Below, piece by piece: positions 15,412 through 24,089 of a DNA stretch of 43,306 nucleotides. The DNA comes from Vulcanimicrobiota bacterium (lineage in GTDB: Bacteria > Vulcanimicrobiota > Xenobia > Xenobiales > JADMJV01). The DNA is taken from positions 1 to 43,306 of the forward strand of contig JAHBVR010000033.1 in the NCBI GenBank assembly GCA_019637395.1. Reading direction: 5' to 3'. Each line of letters begins with the position of its first letter. Position 1 is the stretch's first letter. The translations under genes were made by a program, and so were the position numbers. A model generated the notes under the pieces. The model saw only the letters and a program-made list of their open reading frames with translations, was not told the DNA's origin and made no database searches.

Positions 15412-15882
15412 TTACCTGGGTCCCAGATCATGGATGCGCAGGGCTTTCACGCGGCGTTCCTGGACTTCGAAGGTGAGCATGGTTTTCACCAGATGGAAGC
15501 CCTGCCGGCCGCAAGCGCCGGGATTGAGGTGAAAGACTCCCAGTTTGTCGCGCTCGGCTTTGATCACGTGGGAATGCCCGTAGATGAGCAGGTCGGGTTT
15601 TTCCGTTTTAAGCTGCTTCTTGACCTGTGGTGAGAAGATGTGGGTCAGCCAGATGCGCACGCCTTCGCGTTCGAAATGAACATGCTCGGGGTAGGCCGCG
15701 CGCATCTCCGAATCGTCGATATTGCCATAGCAGGCTACCAGGGGAGCCCAGGCCCGGAGGCCCTGGGTGACCGCAAAGCTGCCGATGTCCCCGGCGTGCC
15801 AGATCTCGTCACGGTCCCCCAAGATCGAATGCCAGCCGGGATCGAAGTGGCCGTGGGTGTCGGAGAGGAGACCGATTTTCAG
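15412..15882 (-). CDS. YfcE/MJ0936-type metallophosphoesterase, apparent CTG start
   Basis: A 156-aa calcineurin-like phosphoesterase. Starting at CTG 15882 the protein reads (M)KIGLLSDTHGH and supplies the metal ligands D8 and H10. GD (31-32), GN (about 53-54), TH at about 80-81 and GHSH (about 102-105) complete the set. The nearest canonical start, TTG 15822, would remove the essential D-x-H motif. The CTG overlaps the stop of the EcsC gene as CTGA, the same coupling geometry as the ATGA overlaps elsewhere. An upstream in-frame stop two codons before CTG excludes a longer form. Family substrates are phosphodiesters; the real one is unknown. Confidence 0.8.
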   Translation of the reverse strand: MKIGLLSDTHGHFDPGWHSILGDRDEIWHAGDIGSFAVTQGLRAWAPLVACYGNIDDSEMRAAYPEHVHFEREGVRIWLTHIFSPQVKKQLKTEKPDLLIYGHSHVIKAERDKLGVFHLNPGACGRQGFHLVKTMLTFEVQERRVKALRIHDLGPR

Positions 15883-16739
15883 GGTTCTTTACGTTCCTGG
15901 CGCTGCTCGGCCAACTGGCGCAACCGGCGCAACCGATAGGCGTGGAAAGCGGTCGTGCCTACATCGGAAACCAGAGCGGCGTTCACGCCGGCTCCGATCA
16001 CGGCACCCACGATCATCAAGGTTTGGGCCAGTTTACGTTGCACCAACCGGCTGCTCAACTGGCGCGACAGGGTTTGCAGGCTCTTGGCCACCACCGTACG
16101 CTCTAAATCCTTGACGGGGGCGCCCCGGCGCAGCATGTCGTCCATCGACTCGATTTCCAGCATGCCTTTGCGCTTGTTATTGCTCTCCAGGTAGTGGCCG
16201 ATATCCACCACTTTGAGAACCAGATCCCGCTCCTCTTCGGAATCGGCCGGAAATCCGTAGCAACAAGCAATTTCTTCCACGCAGCGGAATACCAGAAAAT
16301 AGAGAGAGGGAATATCGGCCACCAGCCCCGGCAGGCCCGCCGCTCCCGTCACTCCGCCCTGGACCAGGGCCAGTTGGCGGTGTGCCGAAAGCACTTTGTC
16401 GGCCGCCTGGTCCAACACTTTCAGAGGTTGGCGGGCCAGGTTGCGGCTGTCGCTTACGTCGATGCCGACCTTTTGGGAGATACTGTCATAGATCGCTTGT
16501 CGGCGTACCGTATCCCTGGAGTGATCGCGCACTTGCAGCAAGACCTGGTAGAGGGTCTGGCTGATTCGCTCTTTCAAGGCTTCCGGCACCATCTTGTAGG
16601 CGAAGTCGACGGGCTTACCGATCAGGCCCATGCCTTTGCCGAGGATGCCTTCCGGGGCCTGGATCCAGTCCTGGGTCCGCTGATACTGCTTCTGCTCTTC
16701 CTGGTCAAGCTGGGCCAGCCAGTCCGGCTCTAGCGTAAT
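15879..16739 (-). CDS. EcsC family protein, non-canonical start likely
   Basis: An EcsC-family protein (PF12787-like) recognised by GGVTGAAGLPGLVADIPSL, VEEIACCYGF and the Gly/Ala-rich hydrophobic helices near the C-terminus. The first ATG in frame (16631) gives 250 aa. The 36 codons before it encode a plausible family N-terminus (DWLAQLDQEEQKQYQ, then WIQAPEGILGKG) with no ATG, GTG or TTG. ATT 16739, 4 bases after GGAGG, or CTG 16718 could start translation. EcsC proteins are poorly understood peripheral membrane proteins. The gene overlaps the 3' end of the upstream secreted-protein gene, and its stop overlaps the phosphoesterase start. Confidence 0.8.
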   Translation of the reverse strand: MTLEPDWLAQLDQEEQKQYQRTQDWIQAPEGILGKGMGLIGKPVDFAYKMVPEALKERISQTLYQVLLQVRDHSRDTVRRQAIYDSISQKVGIDVSDSRNLARQPLKVLDQAADKVLSAHRQLALVQGGVTGAAGLPGLVADIPSLYFLVFRCVEEIACCYGFPADSEEERDLVLKVVDIGHYLESNNKRKGMLEIESMDDMLRRGAPVKDLERTVVAKSLQTLSRQLSSRLVQRKLAQTLMIVGAVIGAGVNAALVSDVGTTAFHAYRLRRLRQLAEQRQERKEP

Positions 16740-17176
16740 TTGGCCTCCATGACCGGCTTCATCTCACCGCTCAGGTCTTCCTTGCCGTCGGTGTGTTGGT
16801 AAAGCACGATTTTGCTCCATTTGGCACCCAGTGGCTCGGTCAGGCGCAGGGTATACTTGGCTTCTCCCACGGCGCTGGTCCGCAAAGTCGGCTCCTCGCC
16901 CAAAGTTTGCTTGTCGGCTCCGTTCTCGAAATAGACGGTATAGAAGTTCTCCGGAGAGAGGTGATTGGCGCCCAGCGTCAGGGCGTCGGCGCTGATACGA
17001 ACCCAACCGTAGGTATGGGTGTCTTTTTCGTCCAGCGGGAGCATCTTGATCTTGCGCACGGTCTCGCCGGCCGTGTCGGGCTCCTGGCCGGCGCCGCCCA
17101 GCGCGCTGACCGGTGTGAGATGGATCAGCAGGGCCGCGGCGGCCGCTGAAAGTGCAAGGAACCAGCGAGTTTTCAT
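16730..17176 (-). CDS. Secreted protein of unknown function
   Basis: A 148-aa protein with a signal peptide (MKTRWFLALSAAAAALLIHLTPVSA). The mature domain is beta-rich (YGWVRISADALTLGAN, NFYTVYFENGA, AKYTLRLTEPLG), like a small immunoglobulin-type or jelly-roll domain. ATG 17176 is preceded by AGGAG at 4 bases. It heads a - strand operon with the EcsC, phosphoesterase, 55-aa and zinc-ribbon genes, and is divergent from the response-regulator operon. Not recognised. Confidence 0.7.
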   Translation of the reverse strand: MKTRWFLALSAAAAALLIHLTPVSALGGAGQEPDTAGETVRKIKMLPLDEKDTHTYGWVRISADALTLGANHLSPENFYTVYFENGADKQTLGEEPTLRTSAVGEAKYTLRLTEPLGAKWSKIVLYQHTDGKEDLSGEMKPVMEAKLR

Positions 17177-17229
17177 GATACTCCTACGTGCTAAACTGTT
17201 GAGGAGTCTTTTTCAATTCAGGGAAATAG

Positions 17230-17291
17230 CCTCCTGCAGACCGCTCCAAGGGGCCGAAGGGGGCGGGGGCGAACGCGGTCTGCTTTGGAGG
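17230..17291 (+). promoter_or_regulatory. Hairpin that can mask the ribosome binding site of the response-regulator operon
   Basis: GCAGACCGC (17236-17244) and GCGGTCTGC (17275-17283) form a perfect 9-bp stem. CCTCC (17230-17234) can pair with GGAGG (17287-17291), the Shine-Dalgarno site of the GTG start at 17299, leaving small bulges. The G-rich loop is 30 bases. It could be a translational switch; as DNA it could equally be a palindromic regulator site. Confidence 0.55.
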
Positions 17292-17298
17292 GTCTGTC

Positions 17299-19509
17299 GT
17301 GCGAATCTTGTTAGTGGAAGACGATGAAACGGCTCTGGAGGTGTTCCGTGAGGCGCTGACCGAGTACGAGTATGAAGTGGTCACCGCCCGTAACGGCGAG
17401 GATGCGCTGCAGAAAGCCCGGCAACAATCGTTCGACCTGGTCGTCACCGACATTCGCATGCCCGGGACGGACGGTTTGCAGGCCCTGGAGGAGGTTAAAG
17501 CCCTCAACCCGGACACCAAAAGTATCGTGGTCACCGGCTACGCCTCCGAGGCCGAAACCTTGAAAGCCATGCAAATCGGCGTGGGTGAGTACCTGAAGAA
17601 GCCGTTTCGCCTTTCGGAACTGCTCCAGGCCGTCAAACGCCAGCTCGAACGCACCAAAGTCGACGAACGGGAACGCTCCCGGGAACGAGCCCTGCGCGCC
17701 ACTCTCATGTGGGCTCTCAAGATGTTTCTCGGAGAAAGCCGGCTGACGCGCGCATCCTGGGTGCAGGAATCCGGCAAATGGGCGATTACGCTGGGGCGCC
17801 AACTGGGGCTGCCCGAAGAGGAAGTCGAATCGCTCAGTCTGGCCACCATCCTCTTTGCGCTCAACAAGACCGCTCCGGATGCCCTGCCCGCTTTCGTAAC
17901 CTCGAGCCTGCCCGATTCCGTGAAGGCATTGCTGGAACTCGGTGTCGAGGCCAATGTCAATCCGGAGGCCCGGCAGGTGATGGAGGCGGCGCAGCGTCTG
18001 GCCCAGTCCAGCGTGGCTCCGGAACAGGCTCGGGAAGCCTCCGATGACTATGCTTCGCGGCGCGGCATGTTGCATGTGGCCCTGTCGCTGGAGGCGGCTG
18101 GCGATTGGGAGAACGCCTCGGTGGCCCTGGCTGAGCTGTCTCAATCAGGCGTCAACCGCGAAGCCGTGCTGGCCTCTTTGGGAGCGGCCCGGGTGGCCTG
18201 GAAGTCCGGCAAAGCCGATCAGGCGCGTGATCTGGCCCGTCAGGCCTACACTCTGGCCCGTTCGGTGGGCCCCATGGCTCAGGCGGAAGTCGTGGTCGAA
18301 GCCGGTATTTTGTTGGCTCTGGTCAAAGCCGACGAGGCCCGCGGCTGGCTGGCCGAAGGCAAGAAGATCTGCGAGGGGCTGGGCATGTCCACGCGCGTCA
18401 GTCTGGCGGCGTTGGCCGAGGCTCTCTTTTTCGAAGCCGGTCCCTTGCCGTCCAGTTTGCGCGAAGCCCATCTGGCTCTGACACCGCGCGATCTGGTCGA
18501 GCAGGGCTACTGGTTGCTGCCGGCCATGGTGCATTCCCAGGCCGCCCGCGCCTGCCAGGAGATCTATCCGCTGCTGACGGCGCTGGTTTCCAGCTCTCCA
18601 GGTCGAGCGCAACGCTTCTTGCGTGATCCCAAAGTCCAGGCCCTGGTCAAAGAACTCTGCCAGCGCAACAGCGACCCGGAATTTCTTAAAGCCATGGGCT
18701 ATCAGGACGCGGGCATGGACCAGACGGCCGAGCTGGCCACCCTGCCCACCGGCCACAGTCTGCGCCTCTTTGGCCTGGGCAAAATGGAATTTTTCGTGGA
18801 CGGACGACCCCTGGCCGAGGCGGCCTGGAAACGGAACCAGAAAGCCAAGCTACTGCTTTTCCGTCTGGCCCTCGATCCGCAGCGCAGTTATACCGACGAA
18901 GTACTCATCGAAGAACTCTGGCCCGGCCAGGAACATGCCAACAAGGCCAACCTCAACGCCCTGCGCGCCACGTTGCGCTCGGCTTTGCGCGGCGGTGAGG
19001 CCGGCGACGGATTTGAATACATCGTGCGCGAAGGCAAAGGCACGCGCATCCACCCTGAGTGCAAGGTGGTGCTGGACGCCCGCGACCTGCAGGAGGCTGT
19101 CCAGCGCGCCCGCCAGTCGAAAGGCGAACCCTTCGAGCGCCTGCATCTCACCAAAGTGGTGGAGCTCTACACCGGGCCCTTCCTGGAAGCTTGCTACCTG
19201 GAATGGGCTGTTTCCACCCGCAACGGACTGGAGCAGTCGGTCTTGGAGTCGCTCAATCGCCTCTGCCAACTGGCCGAAGAAGGTCAAAATCATGACCAGG
19301 TGCTGGAGTGCTCCACGCGTATTCTGCAGTTGGATCGCTGCAATCAGGAGGCCTACCGCCTGGGTATGCAGGCCTACCTCAACAGTGGCCGGCCCGAGCA
19401 GGCGGTGCGCCTCTTTGAACGCGGTCAGCGCGTGCTCAAGACGGAACTCGAGATGGAGCCGAGCATCGAATTGTTGTCACTTTATCACAGGGCCAAGCTC
19501 AGTATCTAA
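17299..19509 (+). CDS. Response regulator with TPR-like region and SARP/BTAD output domain
   Basis: A 736-aa regulator. Residues 1-120 form a receiver domain with acidic pair EDD (7-9), phospho-acceptor D51 in VVTDIRMPG, a switch VVTGYAS and KKPF. Residues about 230-420 are helical repeats resembling TPRs. Residues about 488-570 (RLFGLGKMEFFVDGRP to LRATLRSALR) form an OmpR/SARP winged helix, followed by a BTAD domain to the end (VVELYTGPFLEACYLEW). It is likely a DNA-binding transcription factor activated by phosphorylation. The GTG start has GGAGGG 6 bases upstream inside a hairpin. It heads the pilin/two-component operon, whose kinase is encoded at 25290. Confidence 0.85.
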   Translation: MRILLVEDDETALEVFREALTEYEYEVVTARNGEDALQKARQQSFDLVVTDIRMPGTDGLQALEEVKALNPDTKSIVVTGYASEAETLKAMQIGVGEYLKKPFRLSELLQAVKRQLERTKVDERERSRERALRATLMWALKMFLGESRLTRASWVQESGKWAITLGRQLGLPEEEVESLSLATILFALNKTAPDALPAFVTSSLPDSVKALLELGVEANVNPEARQVMEAAQRLAQSSVAPEQAREASDDYASRRGMLHVALSLEAAGDWENASVALAELSQSGVNREAVLASLGAARVAWKSGKADQARDLARQAYTLARSVGPMAQAEVVVEAGILLALVKADEARGWLAEGKKICEGLGMSTRVSLAALAEALFFEAGPLPSSLREAHLALTPRDLVEQGYWLLPAMVHSQAARACQEIYPLLTALVSSSPGRAQRFLRDPKVQALVKELCQRNSDPEFLKAMGYQDAGMDQTAELATLPTGHSLRLFGLGKMEFFVDGRPLAEAAWKRNQKAKLLLFRLALDPQRSYTDEVLIEELWPGQEHANKANLNALRATLRSALRGGEAGDGFEYIVREGKGTRIHPECKVVLDARDLQEAVQRARQSKGEPFERLHLTKVVELYTGPFLEACYLEWAVSTRNGLEQSVLESLNRLCQLAEEGQNHDQVLECSTRILQLDRCNQEAYRLGMQAYLNSGRPEQAVRLFERGQRVLKTELEMEPSIELLSLYHRAKLSI

Positions 19510-19548
19510 CAGGCCAGCCGAACGGAAGCGGTGAAGTAACGACCACCC

Positions 19549-20439
19549 ATGAGTTCGCAAGCTCGGATTCTCGTCTTGGAGGACGATTCCATCATGCTGG
19601 AATTGCTCTGTGAGGCCTTGGAAGGCGCCGGCTACGAAGCACGCGGAGCGGGCCGTCCGGAATTGGCCGTGGAGATGTCCAGTAAGATTCCCTTCGACAT
19701 GGTCATTTCCGACATTCGTATGGCCGGTCCCACCGACGGATTGGGCGCCATTGCCGGCATCAAGAAGTTCCAGCCTAACGTCAAAGTGGTGATGATCACC
19801 GGTTACGCCAGCGATGACTGTCCCCGCCGGGCTATCGAGTTACAGGTCGATGACTATGTACATAAGCCTTTTCGCGTTCCCGCCATGCTTGACGTGGTCC
19901 GGCGCACGCTCCACCGGCGTAGCGGGATCCTGGCCCCGCTGCTGGGCTTGCGTAATTTATTGACGGCGCCGCTGCGCATGATGGGGCAGTCCAACAGCAA
20001 GCGGGTGGCTCAACTGGTGGTCTTACTGGAGCAGGAGAAGCAAAAAGTCCTGCAGGGGTTCTTCGTGGCCTTGCGCTCCAAGGCTATCAGTAAATCGGCC
20101 GCGCTGGATACCTGGGACCAGTTGGAGCGGTTGGAGCAGATGTCGGCGCGCCTGACCGAGCAACCCACCGAAGCGGCCGTCCAATCGGTGGGCGCCGCCT
20201 ATCGCAAAATCTATGAGCGCATCGGTTACTATGAAAAGACCGGCCACGTGGCCAGCGCGACTCCGCGCCAACCAGGTCAGGTTTCGCGGCCCGGATTCGG
20301 GGTGGTCATCGACAAGGTCCAGGCCGGTCTGATCGGTCTGGAGGAATTGGTGCAGTTGCTGTTAGTGCGCCAGGAACCGAGACGCCAGGCCGAACTGAGC
20401 CCACCTGTACGGGAGCTTTACCGGGGACTTACCGGTTGA
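19549..20439 (+). CDS. Response regulator with uncharacterised helical output domain
   Basis: A 296-aa protein with an N-terminal receiver domain (LEDD near 10-13, D55 in VISDIRMAG, MITGYASDD, HKPF). No DNA-binding or enzymatic domain is recognised. Residues about 125-215 form a helical region (LLGLRNLLTAPLRMMGQ, LVVLLEQEKQKVLQGFF), and a flexible Pro/Gly-rich link precedes a final helical segment. It may act by protein contact, perhaps on the secretion-platform protein encoded next. The platform gene starts at TTG inside this gene's stop (TTGA), which indicates translational coupling. Confidence 0.8.
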   Translation: MSSQARILVLEDDSIMLELLCEALEGAGYEARGAGRPELAVEMSSKIPFDMVISDIRMAGPTDGLGAIAGIKKFQPNVKVVMITGYASDDCPRRAIELQVDDYVHKPFRVPAMLDVVRRTLHRRSGILAPLLGLRNLLTAPLRMMGQSNSKRVAQLVVLLEQEKQKVLQGFFVALRSKAISKSAALDTWDQLERLEQMSARLTEQPTEAAVQSVGAAYRKIYERIGYYEKTGHVASATPRQPGQVSRPGFGVVIDKVQAGLIGLEELVQLLLVRQEPRRQAELSPPVRELYRGLTG

Positions 20440-21656
20440 AGCGCTATTTTTATTCGGCGCAGAGTGTCGAGCGGGGGTCGCTGGTCAGCGGCACCGTGGA
20501 AGCCGCCAATGAACATGACGCCCGCCTGATCTTGTCCAAGCGTGGTCTGGAATGGGCGCAACTCCGTCCGGAACGGGATTTGAGTTCGTGGATCACCCGC
20601 CTCCGTCTGCTTTCCCCGCCCAGCTTGATCGATCTGGCGCTGGCCACCCGCCAGTTGGCCGTCATGCTCAACTCGGGCATTGATGTGGTGCGCTCTCTGG
20701 ACGTACTACAAATGGCCGATTACGGGCCGCGCCTGAATCTGGCCTGGAGCGATTTATCCAACAGCGTCAATAAAGGCTATTCCTTGAGCCGCGCTATGGG
20801 CCGCCATCCCGGCGTGTTTTCTCCCGTTTTCGTCGGACTGGTCAAAGCCGGCGAGAGCAGCGGTAGTTTGGTGGCCAACCTCAACTCCCTGGCCGACCAC
20901 CTGGAACGGGAAGTGCGCCTGCGCCAGAAACTCAGCTCGGCCCTGGTTTACCCGGCCTTCGTCTTTCTCATTTGCTGTCTGGCTGTGTTGTTTCTCACCC
21001 AGAAGGTGCTGCCCACCCTGATTAACGGCGTTTTTAAAGAAACCGGCACCGAACTGCCCTGGATTACCCAGAGTGTCGTCTATGTGGGCAACCTGCTCAA
21101 TTCGGCCTGGTTCTACCACATCGTGCTGCCGGCCACGCTCTTTGGCCTGCTCTTCTCGGTGCATTACGCCCGCACCCCGGGCGGCCGTTATCGCCTTCAA
21201 TGGATTCTCAAACGCATTCCGGGCGTCAATTTGGTTTTACGGGCTGCCTGCGCTGCCCGATTCAGTCGCACCATGGGGGCCCTGAACGCGTGCGGCATCG
21301 GCCTGGTGCATAGTTTGGAACTGACCGACATGGTGCTATCCGATTACGAGACCTCGAGAGCGATCGATAAGATCATTGCGGGCGTGGAAGAAGGCGAGTC
21401 CTTTCCTGAACTATTACGCCAAAGTGAAGCTTTCCCCGCGATTGTCATCGGATTTACCGAACTGGGCGAAGAGACCGGGCAACTGAGCAGCGCCTACAAG
21501 CATCTGGCCGAGATGCTCGAGGAAGAGATCGATCTGCTCTTGAATACTCTCATGTCCGCGTTGGAACCGTTGATGATCGGCGTCATGGGAGGAATCGTGG
21601 GTTATGTGGTCATCGCGATGTTTTTACCGCTCTACCAGATGTTGAACGGGGTGTGA
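20436..21656 (+). CDS. Type II secretion/type IV pilus platform protein (GspF/PilC-like)
   Basis: A 406-aa inner-membrane protein with two T2SSF domains. The first (about 65-190) includes LATRQLAVMLNSGIDVVRSLDVL and GLVKAGESSGSLVANLNSLADHLE; the second (about 270-395) includes FSRTMGALNACGIGLVHSLEL and FTELGEETGQLSSAYKHLAEM. Three hydrophobic segments lie at about 170-195, 225-245 and 375-400. Family role: the platform on which pilin subunits are assembled by a PilB/GspE ATPase. TTG start overlapping the upstream stop. The ATPase, prepilin peptidase and secretin are not in this window and must be elsewhere if the machine is complete. Confidence 0.9.
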   Translation: MKRYFYSAQSVERGSLVSGTVEAANEHDARLILSKRGLEWAQLRPERDLSSWITRLRLLSPPSLIDLALATRQLAVMLNSGIDVVRSLDVLQMADYGPRLNLAWSDLSNSVNKGYSLSRAMGRHPGVFSPVFVGLVKAGESSGSLVANLNSLADHLEREVRLRQKLSSALVYPAFVFLICCLAVLFLTQKVLPTLINGVFKETGTELPWITQSVVYVGNLLNSAWFYHIVLPATLFGLLFSVHYARTPGGRYRLQWILKRIPGVNLVLRAACAARFSRTMGALNACGIGLVHSLELTDMVLSDYETSRAIDKIIAGVEEGESFPELLRQSEAFPAIVIGFTELGEETGQLSSAYKHLAEMLEEEIDLLLNTLMSALEPLMIGVMGGIVGYVVIAMFLPLYQMLNGV

Positions 21657-21659
21657 CGC

Positions 21660-24089
21660 ATGAGACCGGTTATACGATATAGGGGTTTTGTTCTGGCGGC
21701 GGTGTTTTTCATCATGGTGGTGCTCATCCTGTTGATCGCTTCACTGTTTCGCCTGGTTCCTCAGGAAGTGCGCTGGACCGGTGACCACCGCCGCGAAACC
21801 TTCGCCTACTACGCCTGCACCGGTGGCGTGAAGCACGCGCTCTCTTACTTGCGTCAGGTGCGCACCGGCGGAGCCGGCCAGACCGACCCGTTTAAACGCA
21901 CCAGCACCTCCGATCCTTATGAAGTGATTCAGGTGAGTCGACCCGACCTGGGGCCACTGCGGCTGAAACCGTCCAGCGATATGGGCCCGACGACACTGGA
22001 CACCTACTTCCCGCCCAATATTCCCGCCTTGCATAGTCGGCCGGGACGCATCCGGCTGGGCGAGGATTGGAGAGCGGAAGTGTGGGTTTTCCCGGACAAG
22101 AATACCAGCCCTCACCCTTTTCTGTTGGGGAAGGCGGGTAAACTGCCGCCTTGCTACACCATTGTTGCGGCTGCCTTTCGCGACATCAATAACAATGGGG
22201 TCTGTGACCTTTCCTCGGGTGAAAATTATGTGCTGCGGGCCGAGAGTTCGATGGTGGAGCGGACTTTCGCTCGCTATGCCTACTTTGTGGACCTGTGGAA
22301 AGACCAGGGAGCGGACACCACCGCTTTGCGCGTTCAGAATTCGCTGCGCACGCCCATCTTTGACGGACCCGTACACTCCAATGATACTCCTGTCATCGAG
22401 GTGTCTGGCGGGCTAAGTTTTTGGCAAGAAACGGGGTTTCCGGCGCCTTTTGGAGCCGAACTCTCCTTCGCTGGCGATCTGATCCCTCCGCTCAAGGCAG
22501 CCGGCAGTTACGACGGAGTCGCTTATCTAGGGGGGAATTTTCGCGGTGATTCCGCTTCGTTTCGCCCTTATGAAGGGGAGCGTCCGCCTTTCCGGGCCAA
22601 TGAAGAGCGTTACAAGCGTCTCTTTCGTAGAGGGCAGGGGGCGATTCAGCGGACTTCCCGGCTGGAACTGCCTGAAGATTGGTCTCGATTGGCGGCCGCA
22701 GCCTGGGGAGCCGAGGCGGGCCGCGAGGTGGACGTCGAAACCGCTCCCGCCAATAGAGTGTTCGTGAATACCGAGGATCTTGGTATCGTCTCCACAGGAG
22801 CCCTTCGAGAACTTCGCCTGGATATCGTGGACAATACCGGCCGTTCGACCGTCTTCAACAACGACCTGGAAGTCACCAGCACGGCTTCAGCCGGGCATCA
22901 GGTCGTCAACCTGCAACAACTACAAGAGATCACGTATCTTACTCAGGAAACCGTTACCCGTGAGGTCACGGTCACCGAAACCGGGCCCTACACCATGGAG
23001 ACGACCCTGGTTTCGGATACTCCCCAGCCCGGCTACTCACCTCAGGACTACTCGGCCAGCATCGACACCACTACCGCGGAGGTGCAGCGCTACGTCATTA
23101 CAGGCTATGAAACGGTCACCGACCCTCCGGGCGGGGGAGGGGCCGGTCCCGCCAATGCGGGTGCGGGTGGCAATGTGCTGATTCCCAGATATGCGGCCAC
23201 CACGGTCACCATCAACGTGCCCGTCTTCGAGCAGCGGACGCGGTATGTTCAGGTGACCACCGTCACTGGCGATGGGCCCCATGACGTGGCCAGTTCCACC
23301 ACCGGTCTTGAAGACGTCACCCATTACTATGCTCCACAGGACGCCATTGTGGCGGCTGTTGACGCTCCGGTAAAGTTTCCCGTCAACTATTTCCTGCCGC
23401 GCAATTTGAGCGAACAACCGCCTCAGGATCAATTCCCGATTTTTAGCGGCACCACCGATACGCTTGACATCACCGTACCGCGGGGGAAATCTCTGGTGGT
23501 GCACCAGGACCGTGAGACGGGACGCACTTTCGACTACAAGATCCTCGATGGCGTCCCGAGCGGAGTGGTGGGCGTGGGCGGCAGGATCAACTCCTTGCGT
23601 GGAGTCAATCGTGGAGCCAAGACCGTTTTTGCCCTGGACCCGGACACCCCGCGGCTCGCTCCCACAGCGCTGGCCAATGTAACCCTTACGGATCACTTGC
23701 TTCAATTCAAAACTCCGCTGGGAAGTCTTCCCACCAGCGGCGATCACTCGTTGGGAGTCATCGGAGCCAACATCAGCTTGAATGCCAGCAACGATCTGGT
23801 TGGGCGCCACACCTCCGAGGCCCACCCGCTCTACCTCTATGCTTCTATTTTTGCTGCTCAGGGCAGTTTCGCCGCCACCAACCTGCCGAAACCCCCGTCT
23901 CCGGTTCTGCTGGGAGAAGTGCGCATCGTGGGCGGGGTCCTGCAGAAAGTGATCGGCCCGCTCATCTCCGGCGCCAGAGGCTGGTCGAGCGGCTATCTCT
24001 ACGATAACTTTTTGAGGATCAATCCCCCTCCGATTTTTCCACCCGACGGCCGCTTTGACGTTACCTTTTATCGGATTACGGCGCCGTGA
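21660..24089 (+). CDS. Very large PilX/GspK-like pilus-associated protein
   Basis: An 809-aa protein starting 3 bases after the platform gene. The N-terminus has a short basic part, then G-FVLAAVFFIMVVLILLIAS, a pilin-type helix lacking the usual Glu at +5, as in GspK-like subunits. The body is mostly beta structure. One segment (FDGPVHSNDTPVIEVSGG) resembles large PilX-type proteins with a DUF4900-like region, a comparison from memory. Residues about 430-560 are Thr/Val-rich with tyrosines (VTREVTVTETGPYTMETT, GYETVTDPPG) and a Gly-rich patch, perhaps an insertion. Probably a tip or minor subunit. Far longer than typical PilX (about 200 aa). Its stop overlaps the next start as GTGA. Confidence 0.75.
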   Translation: MRPVIRYRGFVLAAVFFIMVVLILLIASLFRLVPQEVRWTGDHRRETFAYYACTGGVKHALSYLRQVRTGGAGQTDPFKRTSTSDPYEVIQVSRPDLGPLRLKPSSDMGPTTLDTYFPPNIPALHSRPGRIRLGEDWRAEVWVFPDKNTSPHPFLLGKAGKLPPCYTIVAAAFRDINNNGVCDLSSGENYVLRAESSMVERTFARYAYFVDLWKDQGADTTALRVQNSLRTPIFDGPVHSNDTPVIEVSGGLSFWQETGFPAPFGAELSFAGDLIPPLKAAGSYDGVAYLGGNFRGDSASFRPYEGERPPFRANEERYKRLFRRGQGAIQRTSRLELPEDWSRLAAAAWGAEAGREVDVETAPANRVFVNTEDLGIVSTGALRELRLDIVDNTGRSTVFNNDLEVTSTASAGHQVVNLQQLQEITYLTQETVTREVTVTETGPYTMETTLVSDTPQPGYSPQDYSASIDTTTAEVQRYVITGYETVTDPPGGGGAGPANAGAGGNVLIPRYAATTVTINVPVFEQRTRYVQVTTVTGDGPHDVASSTTGLEDVTHYYAPQDAIVAAVDAPVKFPVNYFLPRNLSEQPPQDQFPIFSGTTDTLDITVPRGKSLVVHQDRETGRTFDYKILDGVPSGVVGVGGRINSLRGVNRGAKTVFALDPDTPRLAPTALANVTLTDHLLQFKTPLGSLPTSGDHSLGVIGANISLNASNDLVGRHTSEAHPLYLYASIFAAQGSFAATNLPKPPSPVLLGEVRIVGGVLQKVIGPLISGARGWSSGYLYDNFLRINPPPIFPPDGRFDVTFYRITAP

